NCBI GenBank assembly: GCA_964532085.1
Contig: CAZHHH010000012.1
Span: 1 to 36,218 of the forward strand
Source of the DNA: CAZHHH01 sp964532085
GTDB taxonomy: Bacteria > Bacteroidota > Bacteroidia > Bacteroidales > Marinilabiliaceae
Direction of reading: 5' to 3'
Length of the DNA: 36,218 bases
In this document: positions 1 to 8,879 of the stretch, piece by piece
How positions within the stretch are numbered: position 1 is the first letter of the stretch
Layout: every line of letters starts with the position of its first letter
Position numbers and translations under genes: made by a program
The notes under the pieces: generated by a model
What the model was told of the DNA's origin: nothing
Seen by the model: the letters and a program-made list of their open reading frames with translations, nothing else
The model's database searches: none

Positions 1-11
1 AAATATTAAGG

Positions 12-19
12 TAAATTTG
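12..19 (+). promoter_or_regulatory. Possible -7 element upstream of the pectin gene cluster
   Basis: TAAATTTG matches the Bacteroidota -7 consensus TAnnTTTG. The matching -33 element would fall outside the window, and the gap to the first start codon is about 120 bases. The rest of bases 1-138 is AT-rich with no gene that I can see. Weak call. Confidence 0.25.
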
Positions 20-138
20 TTAAAAGTTATTATTGTTTTTGTGATTATATAAAATGAGTAATTTTTAAAATTGCTAAAATTAATTTAATCCAAAAATATC
101 TACTTTTATTTTTATAAATCCATATATATTAACTAGTT

Positions 139-2289
139 ATGAATTCATTGTTTTTGAGAATTTCACAGTTTACTCTTTTGATTTTAATCATTTTTTCTTG
201 TACTAATGAATTAGAACAACCAATTGATAGATACAGCCTTGTAACAAGAAATAATATAACAGTTGAAGAATTTGAACCTTTAGCCTCTTTGGCAGTTGGA
301 AATGGAAATTTTTCGTTTACAACAGATATAACTGGCTTACAAACTTTTTATAAAGAGTATGAAGATGGTGTTTCACTCGGAACAATGTCAAATTGGGGTT
401 GGCATTCAAATCTTAATGTAAACGATTATAAAATCTCTGAAACTTATAAATATTTTGAAATAGAGGGGCGCCAAGTTCCTTTTGAGCATCAGCTTAATGA
501 TAATGATAGAGAGGTTAGTGCAACTAATTATTTTAGAGAAAATGCACATAGATTGCATTTAGGAATAATTAGGCTTAAAATTATTAAAGAAAATGGTGAG
601 GAAATTGAAATTGACGATATAATAAATCCAGTTCATAAATTAGATATGTGGAGTGGGAAAGTTAGTTCACAATTTGAAATTGATGGTGAAATAGTTGAAG
701 TTGAAACTTATGCTCATCAAGATTTGGATATGATTTCTGTAAAAGTAAACTCATCTTTAATTTTACAAAAAAGACTTTCTATTGAGTGGCTTTTCCCATA
801 CGGGCAATCGTCTCATGTGCATTCTGCATATAATTTTGATGAACCTGAAAAACATACATCAACCATTATTGAAAGTGAAAACAATAAATATACAATTCTG
901 CGAGAGCTTGAAGATACAAGGTTCTATGTGTCAATACAATCTGGGAGTAATGCTGATTTTATGGAGGTTGAAAATCATAAATATATACTAAGTAGTTCAG
1001 ATGGTAGTGATGAGATTGAGTTTAGTACACTTTTTTCAGAGGAAATGTATGAGAATGAGTTACCACTATTAGCTGAGACGCATGAGAATAACAGTGATTC
1101 ATGGACAGATTTTTGGAAGAGTGGTGGAACTGTAGACTTTTCACTATGTAAAGATGAAAGAGCAAAGGAGTTGGAACGTAGAGTTGTTTTATCTCAGTAT
1201 ATAACAAAGATTAGCGGTTCAGGCTACTATCCTCCGCAAGAAACAGGTTTAACTTTTAATAGTTGGTATGGAAAATTCCATCTAGAGATGGTTTGGTGGC
1301 ATAGTGCACAATTTGCAAATTGGCAACGTTCACAATATATGGAACAACAATTAGATTATTTCTTCTCTATTTATGATGTAGCTGAATTTACTGCAAAAAA
1401 ACAAGGATATGAGGGAGTTCGTTGGCCTAAAATGATTGACCCGAAAGGGCAAAATAGTCCATCTTCGGTTGGTTCATATCTGATTTGGCAACAACCTCAC
1501 CCTATCTATTTTGCAGAACAGCTTTATAGAGAAAATTCATCACCAGAAGTTTTAGAAAAGTATAAAAAACTTGTTTTTGCTACAGCAGAATTTATGGCTG
1601 ATTTTCCAATATTTAATGATGAAGAAGGGGTTTATGATTTAGCCCCACCATTAATACCAGCACAAGAGCATTGGTCAAGAGAAACTACTTACAATCCACC
1701 GTTTGAACTTGCATATTGGAATTGGGGATTAACTATTGCTCAAAAATGGAAAGAGCGTTTAGGAGAACCAATAAATGAGAAGTGGGAAGATGTTAGAAAT
1801 AACTTGCCAGAGCCAGTAGCTATTGATGGATTATATATGGGAATTGCCAATGCGCCAGATTCATATACATTACAATCAAATATGCGTGATCACCCGATGG
1901 TGCTAGGAACATTAGGTATTTTGCCACTTTGGGATAAAGTTGATGAGGAGATTATGCGAAATACACTCAAAGTAGTTATGGAAAAATGGAGTTGGGATGA
2001 TACATGGGGTTGGGATTATCCTATGACAGCAATGTGTGCAACAAGACTTTTAGAACCAGAGATTGCGTTAGAAGCTTTGCTTATGGATGTTCAAAAAAAC
2101 ACTTATTTAATAAATGGACATAATTATCAAGACCAGAGATTAAGAATATATCAACCGGGTAATGGTGGTTTACTTAAAGCTGTAGCTCTTATGTGTGCAG
2201 GCTGGGAAGGCTGTGAGGTTGATAATCCTGGATTTCCTAAAGATGGAAATTGGAATGTAAAGTGGGAAAATTTAACACCAGATTTTTAA
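139..2289 (+). CDS. Six-hairpin glycosidase-like lipoprotein of the pectin cluster, family uncertain
   Basis: A 716-residue exported protein. Residues 1-20 are a hydrophobic signal peptide and the lipobox cysteine is Cys21 (IIFSC), so it should be lipid-anchored. The N-terminal part contains SLAVGNGNFSFTTDITGLQTF-like sequence followed by SNWGWHS; the C-terminal half is rich in tryptophan-containing helices (WHSAQFANWQRS, IWQQPHPIYFAEQLYR, PPLIPAQEHW, AYWNWGLTIAQKW). This layout, a beta-sandwich followed by an (alpha/alpha)6 barrel, is that of GH65/GH95-like six-hairpin glycosidases. I cannot assign a CAZy family or name catalytic residues. Only 3 bases separate its stop from the GH105 gene, so the two are surely co-transcribed, which suggests a role on rhamnogalacturonan or its oligosaccharides. 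Often such genes are annotated only as hypothetical. Confidence 0.7.
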   Translation: MNSLFLRISQFTLLILIIFSCTNELEQPIDRYSLVTRNNITVEEFEPLASLAVGNGNFSFTTDITGLQTFYKEYEDGVSLGTMSNWGWHSNLNVNDYKISETYKYFEIEGRQVPFEHQLNDNDREVSATNYFRENAHRLHLGIIRLKIIKENGEEIEIDDIINPVHKLDMWSGKVSSQFEIDGEIVEVETYAHQDLDMISVKVNSSLILQKRLSIEWLFPYGQSSHVHSAYNFDEPEKHTSTIIESENNKYTILRELEDTRFYVSIQSGSNADFMEVENHKYILSSSDGSDEIEFSTLFSEEMYENELPLLAETHENNSDSWTDFWKSGGTVDFSLCKDERAKELERRVVLSQYITKISGSGYYPPQETGLTFNSWYGKFHLEMVWWHSAQFANWQRSQYMEQQLDYFFSIYDVAEFTAKKQGYEGVRWPKMIDPKGQNSPSSVGSYLIWQQPHPIYFAEQLYRENSSPEVLEKYKKLVFATAEFMADFPIFNDEEGVYDLAPPLIPAQEHWSRETTYNPPFELAYWNWGLTIAQKWKERLGEPINEKWEDVRNNLPEPVAIDGLYMGIANAPDSYTLQSNMRDHPMVLGTLGILPLWDKVDEEIMRNTLKVVMEKWSWDDTWGWDYPMTAMCATRLLEPEIALEALLMDVQKNTYLINGHNYQDQRLRIYQPGNGGLLKAVALMCAGWEGCEVDNPGFPKDGNWNVKWENLTPDF

Positions 2290-2292
2290 GTA

Positions 2293-3486
2293 ATGACAAA
2301 TAGCATTATGAATAAAATTTTAATAATTATCACATCTGTTCTTATTATAACTGGATGTTCATATTTGAGCAAATCAAATAAGTATAAAGATTATGCTATA
2401 CGCTTTGCTGATTCTGAAATGCATCGTTTTCCAGAAGCTTGGCAGTTAGACCATGGTAAAAGATATTTTTGGGGATATGCACAGGGATTAGGTACTTTAG
2501 CCATGCTAAAAATGTGGAGAACAACCGATGATGAAAAATATTTTAAATATGTGCACGATTGGGCTGATTATATGGTAAAAGATGATGGTTCAATTCATAA
2601 ATATGATTTAGAAAGTTATAACATCGATTTTATAAATTCAGGAAAGATTTTATTCGAATTATATAGAACTACCAGAGAAGAAAAGTATCGATTAGCCATG
2701 GATGTGCATCTAAAACAGTTAGAAGAACATCCTAAAACATCAGATGGGGTTTATTGGCATAAATTAATATATCCACATCAAATTTGGCTTGATGGAATTT
2801 ATATGGCAGGACCTTTTATGGCTCAATTTGGAAAAGAGTTTAACAGGCCAGAGCTTATCGATTTAGCAATGCATGAGGTTGTTACTACTGCGAAACATAC
2901 ATTTAGCCAAGAGACAGGGCTATATTATCATGCGTATGATGAAAGCCGTGAACAGTTGTGGGCAGATAAAGAGACAGGCCAGTCGCCAAACTTTTGGGGG
3001 CGAGCAATGGGATGGTATTTTATGGCAATGGTTGATATTTTAGATTTTGTGCCAGAAAATCATCCACAACGCAATGAGGTAATTTCTATAATTAAAAATT
3101 TTACAGATGCTATATTAAAATATCAAGACGAGACAGGGTTGTGGTATCAAGTTATAGACCAGGGTGGTAGAGAGCAAAATTATCTTGAAGCTTCTGTTTC
3201 ATCTATGTTTATGTACTCAATAGCTAAATCTGTAAATCAAGGATATTTGACAGATGAATATAAAGATGTAGCAATAAAAATATTTGATGGTATAACAACT
3301 TTTTTAATTGAAGAAGAAGATGAGGGGGGGTTATCATTAACACAATGTTGTGCTGTATCTGGATTGGGTGGAAATCCATATCGTGATGGCAGTTATGAAT
3401 ATTATGTCAATGAAAGAATACGTAATAATGATTCAAAAGCCACTGGACCATTTATTATGGGATGTTTAGAATTAAGCAAATTTTAA
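2293..3486 (+). CDS. GH105 unsaturated rhamnogalacturonyl/galacturonyl hydrolase (YteR/YesR type), lipoprotein
   Basis: Removes the unsaturated galacturonic acid from the non-reducing end of oligosaccharides made by pectate or rhamnogalacturonan lyases. The 397-residue protein has a signal peptide with lipobox Cys22 (IITGC) and then a single (alpha/alpha)6 barrel of the usual ~370-residue size. Family motifs in order are DHGKRYFWGYAQG, YNIDFINSGK, IWLDGIYMAGPF, SPNFWGRAMGWYFMAMVD and EASVSSMFMYSIAK. Asp167 in WLDGIYMAGPF is the probable general acid, matching the catalytic Asp of YteR by motif position. A second ATG at 2308 would give an equally good signal peptide. The gene lies 3 bases after the preceding glycosidase and 36 bases before the GH28 gene. 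Substrate (rhamnogalacturonan versus homogalacturonan or ulvan fragments) is inferred from the neighbours. Confidence 0.9.
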   Translation: MTNSIMNKILIIITSVLIITGCSYLSKSNKYKDYAIRFADSEMHRFPEAWQLDHGKRYFWGYAQGLGTLAMLKMWRTTDDEKYFKYVHDWADYMVKDDGSIHKYDLESYNIDFINSGKILFELYRTTREEKYRLAMDVHLKQLEEHPKTSDGVYWHKLIYPHQIWLDGIYMAGPFMAQFGKEFNRPELIDLAMHEVVTTAKHTFSQETGLYYHAYDESREQLWADKETGQSPNFWGRAMGWYFMAMVDILDFVPENHPQRNEVISIIKNFTDAILKYQDETGLWYQVIDQGGREQNYLEASVSSMFMYSIAKSVNQGYLTDEYKDVAIKIFDGITTFLIEEEDEGGLSLTQCCAVSGLGGNPYRDGSYEYYVNERIRNNDSKATGPFIMGCLELSKF

Positions 3487-3522
3487 AAAATATAATTAAG
3501 AAATCATATCAAAATAGAAAAA

Positions 3523-5217
3523 ATGAAAAGAATATTAAATCAATTTACTGTATTATTTGCAGTTTCGTTAGTGATAATCTCAGCATTAACACTGTCCTGT
3601 ACAAAAGAGGAGGGATATCAATATGAGTATCTTTATAAGAATTTACCATTTGAGATGGAGAGGGTGCAGCGACCTGTTTTTCCTAATAATGAAGTGGTAT
3701 TAACAGAGTTTGATGCTGTTGGAGATGGACAAACTTATAATACAGAGGCATTTGCCAAAGCCTTTGATGCTCTGGAGAAGCTAGGAGGAGGAACTTTACG
3801 TGTGCCTGTTGGAATTTGGTATACAGGACCTATTGTTTTTAAAAGTAATGTAAATTTATATCTAGAGAAAGGAGCAATTATTCTTTTTAGTAATGATTTT
3901 GATGATTATCCTTTAGTGCACACTTCGTTTGAGGGATTAGAAACTCGTAGATGTCAATCTCCAATTAGTGCAAATAATCTTGAAAACATTGCAATTACTG
4001 GGTATGGAAGTATTGAAGGTAATGGACATGTGTGGCGACCTTTAAAGAAAGAGAAAGTAACAGAAAAACATTGGAAAAGTGTTGTCTCATCTGGTGGAGT
4101 TTTAAAAAGAGATGATTATTGGTTACCATCTCAAAAAGCATTAAATGGTGATTTAGTTGCAGATATGAATGTTCCAAGAAACTTAACAACTGATGAAGAG
4201 TGGGAAAATGTGAAGGACTTCTTAAGACCAGTTATGATAAGTTTAGTAAACTGTAAAAATATTTTATTAGAAGGTGTTACTTTTCAAAACTCTCCAAGTT
4301 GGAATATTCATCCTCTAATGTGTGAAAATATTATTATAGACAATATAGCTGTAAGAAATCCATCTTTTGCTCAAAACGGTGATGGATTAGACTTAGAAAG
4401 TTGTAAAAATGCAATAGTTGTAAATAGTAGTTTCGATGTTGGAGATGATGGTATTTGTATTAAATCTGGTAAAGATGAAGATGGTAGAAAAAGAGCAATG
4501 CCAACAGAAAATGTGATTATTGATAATTGCGTTGTTTTCAAGGGACATGGAGGTTTTGTTGTAGGAAGTGAAATGTCGGGTGGTGTTAGAAATGTTTCTA
4601 TTAAAAACTGTAGATTCTTAAGTACTGATGTTGGATTGAGATTTAAAAGTAAGCGCGGAAGAGGTGGTTTAGTTGAAAATATCTATGTTGAAGATGTTAC
4701 AATGATTGATATAACTACAGATTCATTTTTGTTTGATCTTTATTATGGTGGCATATCAGCTGTGGAGACATTAGAGGCAGGTGGTGATGACTTCCATAGA
4801 GGCGAAGAGATTCCTGAAGTAACAGAGGAGACTCCTGCATTTAGAAATATTCATTTTAATAATATTAGCTCTGTTGATTGTAGAAGAGCTATGTTCTTCA
4901 ATGGCTTGCCTGAAATGCCTATTGATAATATAACTTTGAATAATGTAAATATTATTTCAAAAGTAGGTGCAGAATTTTCAGAATCAACTAACATTGATTT
5001 TAAAAATGTGAAGATAAAAGTAGAAGAAGGTGCTCCATTGATTTTTAGAAATGTTGAGAATTTTGATGTTGAAAACATTGAATTAATTGGCGGAACAGAC
5101 AAAAGCATAACAATTGCAGGTGAAAGAACTAAAGCACTGAACTTATCAAAAGTAAATGTGAAGAAAGAGAATATTGAGTTTGCAGATGATTTAGATGTGA
5201 ACGAGGTTATTTTCTAA
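3523..5217 (+). CDS. GH28 polygalacturonase-like glycoside hydrolase, lipoprotein
   Basis: Right-handed beta-helix enzyme that hydrolyses alpha-galacturonic acid linkages in pectin by inversion. The signal peptide ends at lipobox Cys26 (LTLSC). The mature start CTKEE has a lysine plus two acids just after the lipidated Cys, like the surface-export signal known in some Bacteroidota. GH28 signatures are all present: NGDGLD (Asp287), GDDGICIKSG (Asp308, Asp309), GHGGFVVGSE (His342) and RFKSKRGRGG. The pectate-lyase-3-like N-terminus (FDAVGDGQTYNTEAFAKA) begins near residue 65. At 564 residues it is longer than fungal endo-enzymes and has an insert around residues 165-235, as many Bacteroidota exo-type or rhamnogalacturonan-acting members do. 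Third gene of an apparent operon that ends at the hairpin at 5344-5384. Confidence 0.93.
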   Translation: MKRILNQFTVLFAVSLVIISALTLSCTKEEGYQYEYLYKNLPFEMERVQRPVFPNNEVVLTEFDAVGDGQTYNTEAFAKAFDALEKLGGGTLRVPVGIWYTGPIVFKSNVNLYLEKGAIILFSNDFDDYPLVHTSFEGLETRRCQSPISANNLENIAITGYGSIEGNGHVWRPLKKEKVTEKHWKSVVSSGGVLKRDDYWLPSQKALNGDLVADMNVPRNLTTDEEWENVKDFLRPVMISLVNCKNILLEGVTFQNSPSWNIHPLMCENIIIDNIAVRNPSFAQNGDGLDLESCKNAIVVNSSFDVGDDGICIKSGKDEDGRKRAMPTENVIIDNCVVFKGHGGFVVGSEMSGGVRNVSIKNCRFLSTDVGLRFKSKRGRGGLVENIYVEDVTMIDITTDSFLFDLYYGGISAVETLEAGGDDFHRGEEIPEVTEETPAFRNIHFNNISSVDCRRAMFFNGLPEMPIDNITLNNVNIISKVGAEFSESTNIDFKNVKIKVEEGAPLIFRNVENFDVENIELIGGTDKSITIAGERTKALNLSKVNVKKENIEFADDLDVNEVIF

Positions 5218-5343
5218 TAAAGAGCCAAAAAATGCAAATTAAATAACAATTTATGTAAGAAATTCTCTAAAATGATGATTATGTTTGTGATATAGCTTAT
5301 TTTTTAATATGCGATATGATAAAAAAATCTCTATATAAATTAT

Positions 5344-5386
5344 AAAAAGTATGACTTGGTATTTTTTACTGGGTCATACTTTTTTT
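5344..5386 (+). terminator. Intrinsic terminator after the GH28 gene
   Basis: A 12-base arm AAAAAGTATGAC (5344-5355) is the exact reverse complement of 5373-5384, with a 17-base loop and a run of seven T at 5380-5386. It lies 127 bases after the GH28 stop and only 17 bases before the start of the CE12 gene, leaving no room for a separate promoter downstream of it. Confidence 0.8.
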
Positions 5387-5403
5387 ATTAAATAAACACT
5401 ATT

Positions 5404-6159
5404 ATGAATAAAATTATTTTTTTTACAGCCCTGTTTCTTACAATTTTATTATCTGCCTGTCAATCAGAGCAAGAAAAATTCACTCTTTTCTTAGCTGGCG
5501 ATTCAACTATGCAGACTTATAATCCAGAAAAAAGATTAATGAGAGGATGGGGACAATATCTTATCGAAGAGTTTGACACAGCAAAAATTGCAATTAACAA
5601 TCATGCAATGGCCGGACGAAGTACAAAATCATTTAAAGCTGAAGGACGTTGGGATAGGTTAATGGAGAATGTGAAAGAAAATGATTATGTAATTATTCAG
5701 TTTGGACACAACGACGGCTCTGTAAATAAACCTGAAAGATATGCAGCACCTGATGATTATAAAGAGAATTTACGGGGGTTTATAAATGATGTTAGAGAAA
5801 AAGGAGCAACTCCTATTTTAGCTACTCCAATTGTAATGAGAAGATTTTTAGAGAATGGCGAATTTAAAGATGGACATGGACTATATCCAGCAAAAATGAA
5901 AGAACTAGCTGAAGAGGAAGATGTTTTACTAATTGATATACATCAAAAAAGTATGGCCCTTGTTATTGAAATGGGTGACGAAGAGTCTAAAAAGCTATTT
6001 ATGAATGTTGAGCCAGGCGAAACAGACGAATATCCAGAAGGTAGAGTAGACAATACACATACCCGCGAAGCAGGAGCAAGAGCAGTAGTTAAATTGGCTG
6101 TGGAAGAACTAAGAAATAGACCAAAAGAGTTCAAACGCCTATCAAATGCACTTTTGTGA
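5404..6159 (+). CDS. CE12-type rhamnogalacturonan acetylesterase (SGNH hydrolase), lipoprotein
   Basis: Removes acetyl groups from galacturonic acid in rhamnogalacturonan so that the backbone can be cut. The 251-residue protein has a signal peptide with lipobox Cys19 (LLSAC). The SGNH blocks are in order: FLAGDSTMQTY (nucleophile Ser34), NHAMAGRSTKSF (block II Gly), IIQFGHNDGS (block III Asn) and DNTHTREAGA (block V Asp216 and His219). Size and block spacing match the YesT/RgaE group of CE12. The start codon sits immediately after the terminator hairpin at 5344-5386, so expression may depend on read-through or on a promoter within the preceding gap. Function as a carbohydrate esterase is secure; the exact ester substrate is inferred from the pectin neighbours. 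Confidence 0.9.
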   Translation: MNKIIFFTALFLTILLSACQSEQEKFTLFLAGDSTMQTYNPEKRLMRGWGQYLIEEFDTAKIAINNHAMAGRSTKSFKAEGRWDRLMENVKENDYVIIQFGHNDGSVNKPERYAAPDDYKENLRGFINDVREKGATPILATPIVMRRFLENGEFKDGHGLYPAKMKELAEEEDVLLIDIHQKSMALVIEMGDEESKKLFMNVEPGETDEYPEGRVDNTHTREAGARAVVKLAVEELRNRPKEFKRLSNALL

Positions 6160-6170
6160 AATTTGAAAGT

Positions 6171-6212
6171 TTAGGACGATAGCGTAGGGGCATCCCTACG
6201 TGGTGGTCCTAA
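6171..6212. repeat. Imperfect palindrome of the CGTAGGG family
   Basis: Inner arms CGTAGGG (6183-6189) and CCCTACG (6194-6200) pair around a 4-base loop, and outer arms TTAGGAC (6171-6177) and GTCCTAA (6206-6212) pair around a 5x5 internal loop. The core with the following TGG is shared with the longer perfect palindrome at 31958-31994. It starts 12 bases after the CE12 stop and may also act as a transcript end, although no T run follows. Confidence 0.65.
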
Positions 6213-6234
6213 GGATAGATAAAAGTGGAAATCT

Positions 6235-6257
6235 GAAAACTGAAAGCTGTGCAGTGA
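6235..6257 (+). repeat. 23-base dispersed repeat, copy 1
   Basis: GAAAACTGAAAGC followed by two variable bases and TGCAGTGA. The same 23 bases with only those two differences occur at 27463-27485, in another intergenic region. Parts (CTGAAAGC and CAGTGA) also appear at 16910-16940. Confidence 0.6.
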
Positions 6258-6258
6258 A

Positions 6259-6353
6259 TATTGATAATTCTTCATTGTCCATTGTCCATTGATAATTGTC
6301 CATTGTCCATTTTTCATTGTTCATTTTTCATTCTTCATTGTCCATTGATAAAT
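6259..6353 (+). repeat. Degenerate CATTG array (TCCATTG / TTCATTG / GATAATTG units)
   Basis: About a dozen imperfect 6-8-base units (TTCATTG, TCCATTG, TCCATTTT, TTCATTTT) interrupted by GATAATTG. The same kind of array occurs at 8880-9001 and 31998-32057. It lies in the 273-base gap between the CE12 and GH2 genes, where I see no coding sequence. Confidence 0.75.
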
Positions 6354-6432
6354 TATTTACATCACTAATTAGCATAAAAATATATTCATTTTCTTATCTT
6401 TATTCCTTTAATGGAAAAGAAAAAATAACAGT

Positions 6433-8868
6433 ATGAAGAAAAATTATTTACTTTTAGTCTTAATATTACAACTGTTTGTATTTCAGGTAAACAGTGAAGT
6501 TCGTGAAGTTATAACACTTTCAAATAACTGGAAATTTATAAATAGCGATGTAAAAGGAGCAGAGCAAATATCGCTATCTACAAAAAAGTGGGAAACAGTA
6601 AAAATCCCTCACGATTGGGCTATAAAAGGACCATTTGATAAAGAAATTGATAAACAAGTCGTACAAGTTATCCAAGATATGGATGATAGACCAAAGGAGC
6701 AAACTGGTCGTACTGGTGCACTTCCATATATTGGTGTTGGTTGGTATAGAAATAATTTTACTTTGCCAAATGTCTCCGATAATCAGCAAGTTATAATTAC
6801 TTTTGATGGTGCAATGAGTAATGCTGAGGTCTATCTCAATGGAGAGAAAATTGGTGAAAGACCGTATGGTTATAGCTATTTCTATTTTGATATAACACCA
6901 TATATAAAAAATAATGAAGAGAACTTGTTGGCTGTACGTTTAGAAAATTATCCATCATCTTCAAGATGGTATCCTGGTGCAGGACTTTATAGAAAAGTTC
7001 AGATTGAGATAAAAGATAAAGTAGGCCTTGAAAAATGGGGAACTTTTATAACAACGCCTTATGTTTCTGAAAAACAAGCTCGTGTTAATATATCATCAAC
7101 TATAAATGGGGAAAATTTAAAACTTGTTGCAGATATTATTTCACCAGAAGGAAAAATTGTTGCATCAAAATCAACAGAAGAAATTTATGGCGATAAAATG
7201 GTGATGGATATTGCTGTAAATAACCCTCAAATATGGGATTTAGACACTCCGCATCTTTATTATGCTAACTTAAAAGTATATGAAAATGACGTTCTTAAAG
7301 ATGAAGAGAGAATACGTTTTGGTATCAGAAGTGTAGAGTATGAACGCGGGATTGGTTTAGTTTTAAATGGTGTTCCAACTAAATTTAAAGGTGTATGTCT
7401 CCATCACGATTTAGGTCCTTTAGGTAGTGCAGTAAATGTAGCAGCTCTTAAAAGACAACTTCGAATAATGAAAGATATGGGAGTTAATGCTGTGCGTTCT
7501 TCTCACAATATGCCAAGCATTGAGCAAGTTGAACTATGCGATGAAATGGGAATTTTATTTATGGCAGAATCTTTCGACGAATGGGCAAAACCAAAAGTAA
7601 AAAATGGATATAATCTATATTTTAAAGAGTGGGCTGAAAAAGATGTGGTAAATCTCGTTCGTGCACTTAGAAATCACCCAAGTATTGTAATGTGGAGTTC
7701 TGGTAATGAAGTGCCAGACCAATGGGGTAATGAAGGCGTGAAACTTACAAAATGGTTGCAAGATATTTTCCACAGAGAAGACCCTACAAGACCAGTAACA
7801 GTTGGTATGGACCAAGTAAAAGCTGTTATGGATAATGGATTTGGTGCAATTGTAGATATTCCGGGTCTAAATTATCGAGTTCATCTTTATGATGAAGCAT
7901 ATCAGAGATTTCCTCAAGGTTTTATTTTAGGTTCAGAAACAGCTTCAACTGTTAGCTCAAGGGGAATATATAAATTTCCTGCAGAAATTAGAAAGCATAT
8001 AACTCACGACGATGCACACTCATCTTCATACGATTTAGAATATTGTCGTTGGAGTAATTTACCTGATGATGATTTTGTTTGGCAAGATGATTATGATTGG
8101 GTTATAGGAGAATTTGTTTGGACAGGTTTCGATTATTTAGGTGAACCAACCCCATATAACGAAGTGTGGCCATCAAGAAGTTCATATTTTGGAATTTGTG
8201 ATTTAGCAGGATTGCCAAAAGATAGATATTATCTATATAGAAGTAGATGGAATACAAAAGATACAACATTGCACATCCTACCACATTGGAATTGGGAGGG
8301 ACGTGAAGGCGAAATTACACCAATCTTTGTCTATACAAACTTCAACAGTGCGGAGCTATTTATAAACGGGAAAAGCCAAGGAGTTCGAGAGAAAACTAAG
8401 GATAAAACTAAACAACACAGGTATCGCCTAATGTGGAATGAGGTAGTTTATGAGCCAGGTGAAGTAAAAGTTGTAGCCTTTGATGACAATGGTAAGGTGG
8501 CTGCAGAAAAGGTAATCAAAACAGCTGATAAACCATATACTCTAAAGCTTGATGCTGATAGACAAACTATAAAGGCTGATGGTGAAGATATATCATTCGT
8601 AACAGTTTCTGTTGTAGATAAAGATGGTAATGATTGCCCTAATGCAGCACATCAATTAAACTTTAAAGTTACTGGAAATGGAAAATACAAAGCGGTTTCT
8701 AATGGTGATCCAACTTCATTAGAGATGTTCCATCTGCCTACTATGAAAGCCTTTAGTGGTAAACTAGTAGTATTAGTTCAATCAACAGAAAAAGAGGGCG
8801 ATATCAAACTACAAGTAACAGGAAAAGGATTAAAATCATCAACTATAATATTAAAATCTGAAAAATAA
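6433..8868 (+). CDS. GH2 family beta-galactosidase-like glycosidase
   Basis: An 811-residue retaining glycosidase with a signal peptide (residues 1-22, no lipobox Cys), so probably soluble in the periplasm. Domain order: jelly-roll sugar-binding domain (about 30-190, with SNNWKF, VKIPHDWAI, GVGWYRNNF and RWYPGAGLYR), Ig-like domain (about 195-300), TIM barrel (about 305-600), then a DUF4982-type and an Ig-like domain. The acid/base is Glu426 (WSSGNE) and the nucleophile is Glu502 (ILGSETAST). RSSHN and GVCLHHDLGP are standard GH2 motifs. In this locus it most likely removes beta-galactose from rhamnogalacturonan-I side chains; beta-glucuronidase activity cannot be excluded from sequence alone. 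Separated from CE12 by a repeat-filled gap, it may have its own promoter, which I could not identify. Confidence 0.9.
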   Translation: MKKNYLLLVLILQLFVFQVNSEVREVITLSNNWKFINSDVKGAEQISLSTKKWETVKIPHDWAIKGPFDKEIDKQVVQVIQDMDDRPKEQTGRTGALPYIGVGWYRNNFTLPNVSDNQQVIITFDGAMSNAEVYLNGEKIGERPYGYSYFYFDITPYIKNNEENLLAVRLENYPSSSRWYPGAGLYRKVQIEIKDKVGLEKWGTFITTPYVSEKQARVNISSTINGENLKLVADIISPEGKIVASKSTEEIYGDKMVMDIAVNNPQIWDLDTPHLYYANLKVYENDVLKDEERIRFGIRSVEYERGIGLVLNGVPTKFKGVCLHHDLGPLGSAVNVAALKRQLRIMKDMGVNAVRSSHNMPSIEQVELCDEMGILFMAESFDEWAKPKVKNGYNLYFKEWAEKDVVNLVRALRNHPSIVMWSSGNEVPDQWGNEGVKLTKWLQDIFHREDPTRPVTVGMDQVKAVMDNGFGAIVDIPGLNYRVHLYDEAYQRFPQGFILGSETASTVSSRGIYKFPAEIRKHITHDDAHSSSYDLEYCRWSNLPDDDFVWQDDYDWVIGEFVWTGFDYLGEPTPYNEVWPSRSSYFGICDLAGLPKDRYYLYRSRWNTKDTTLHILPHWNWEGREGEITPIFVYTNFNSAELFINGKSQGVREKTKDKTKQHRYRLMWNEVVYEPGEVKVVAFDDNGKVAAEKVIKTADKPYTLKLDADRQTIKADGEDISFVTVSVVDKDGNDCPNAAHQLNFKVTGNGKYKAVSNGDPTSLEMFHLPTMKAFSGKLVVLVQSTEKEGDIKLQVTGKGLKSSTIILKSEK

Positions 8869-8879
8869 TAATTAAAAAT

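Noticed and set aside
139..8868. A complete polysaccharide utilisation locus
   Set aside because: No SusC, SusD, lyase or regulator gene is visible, so only an enzyme block can be claimed.
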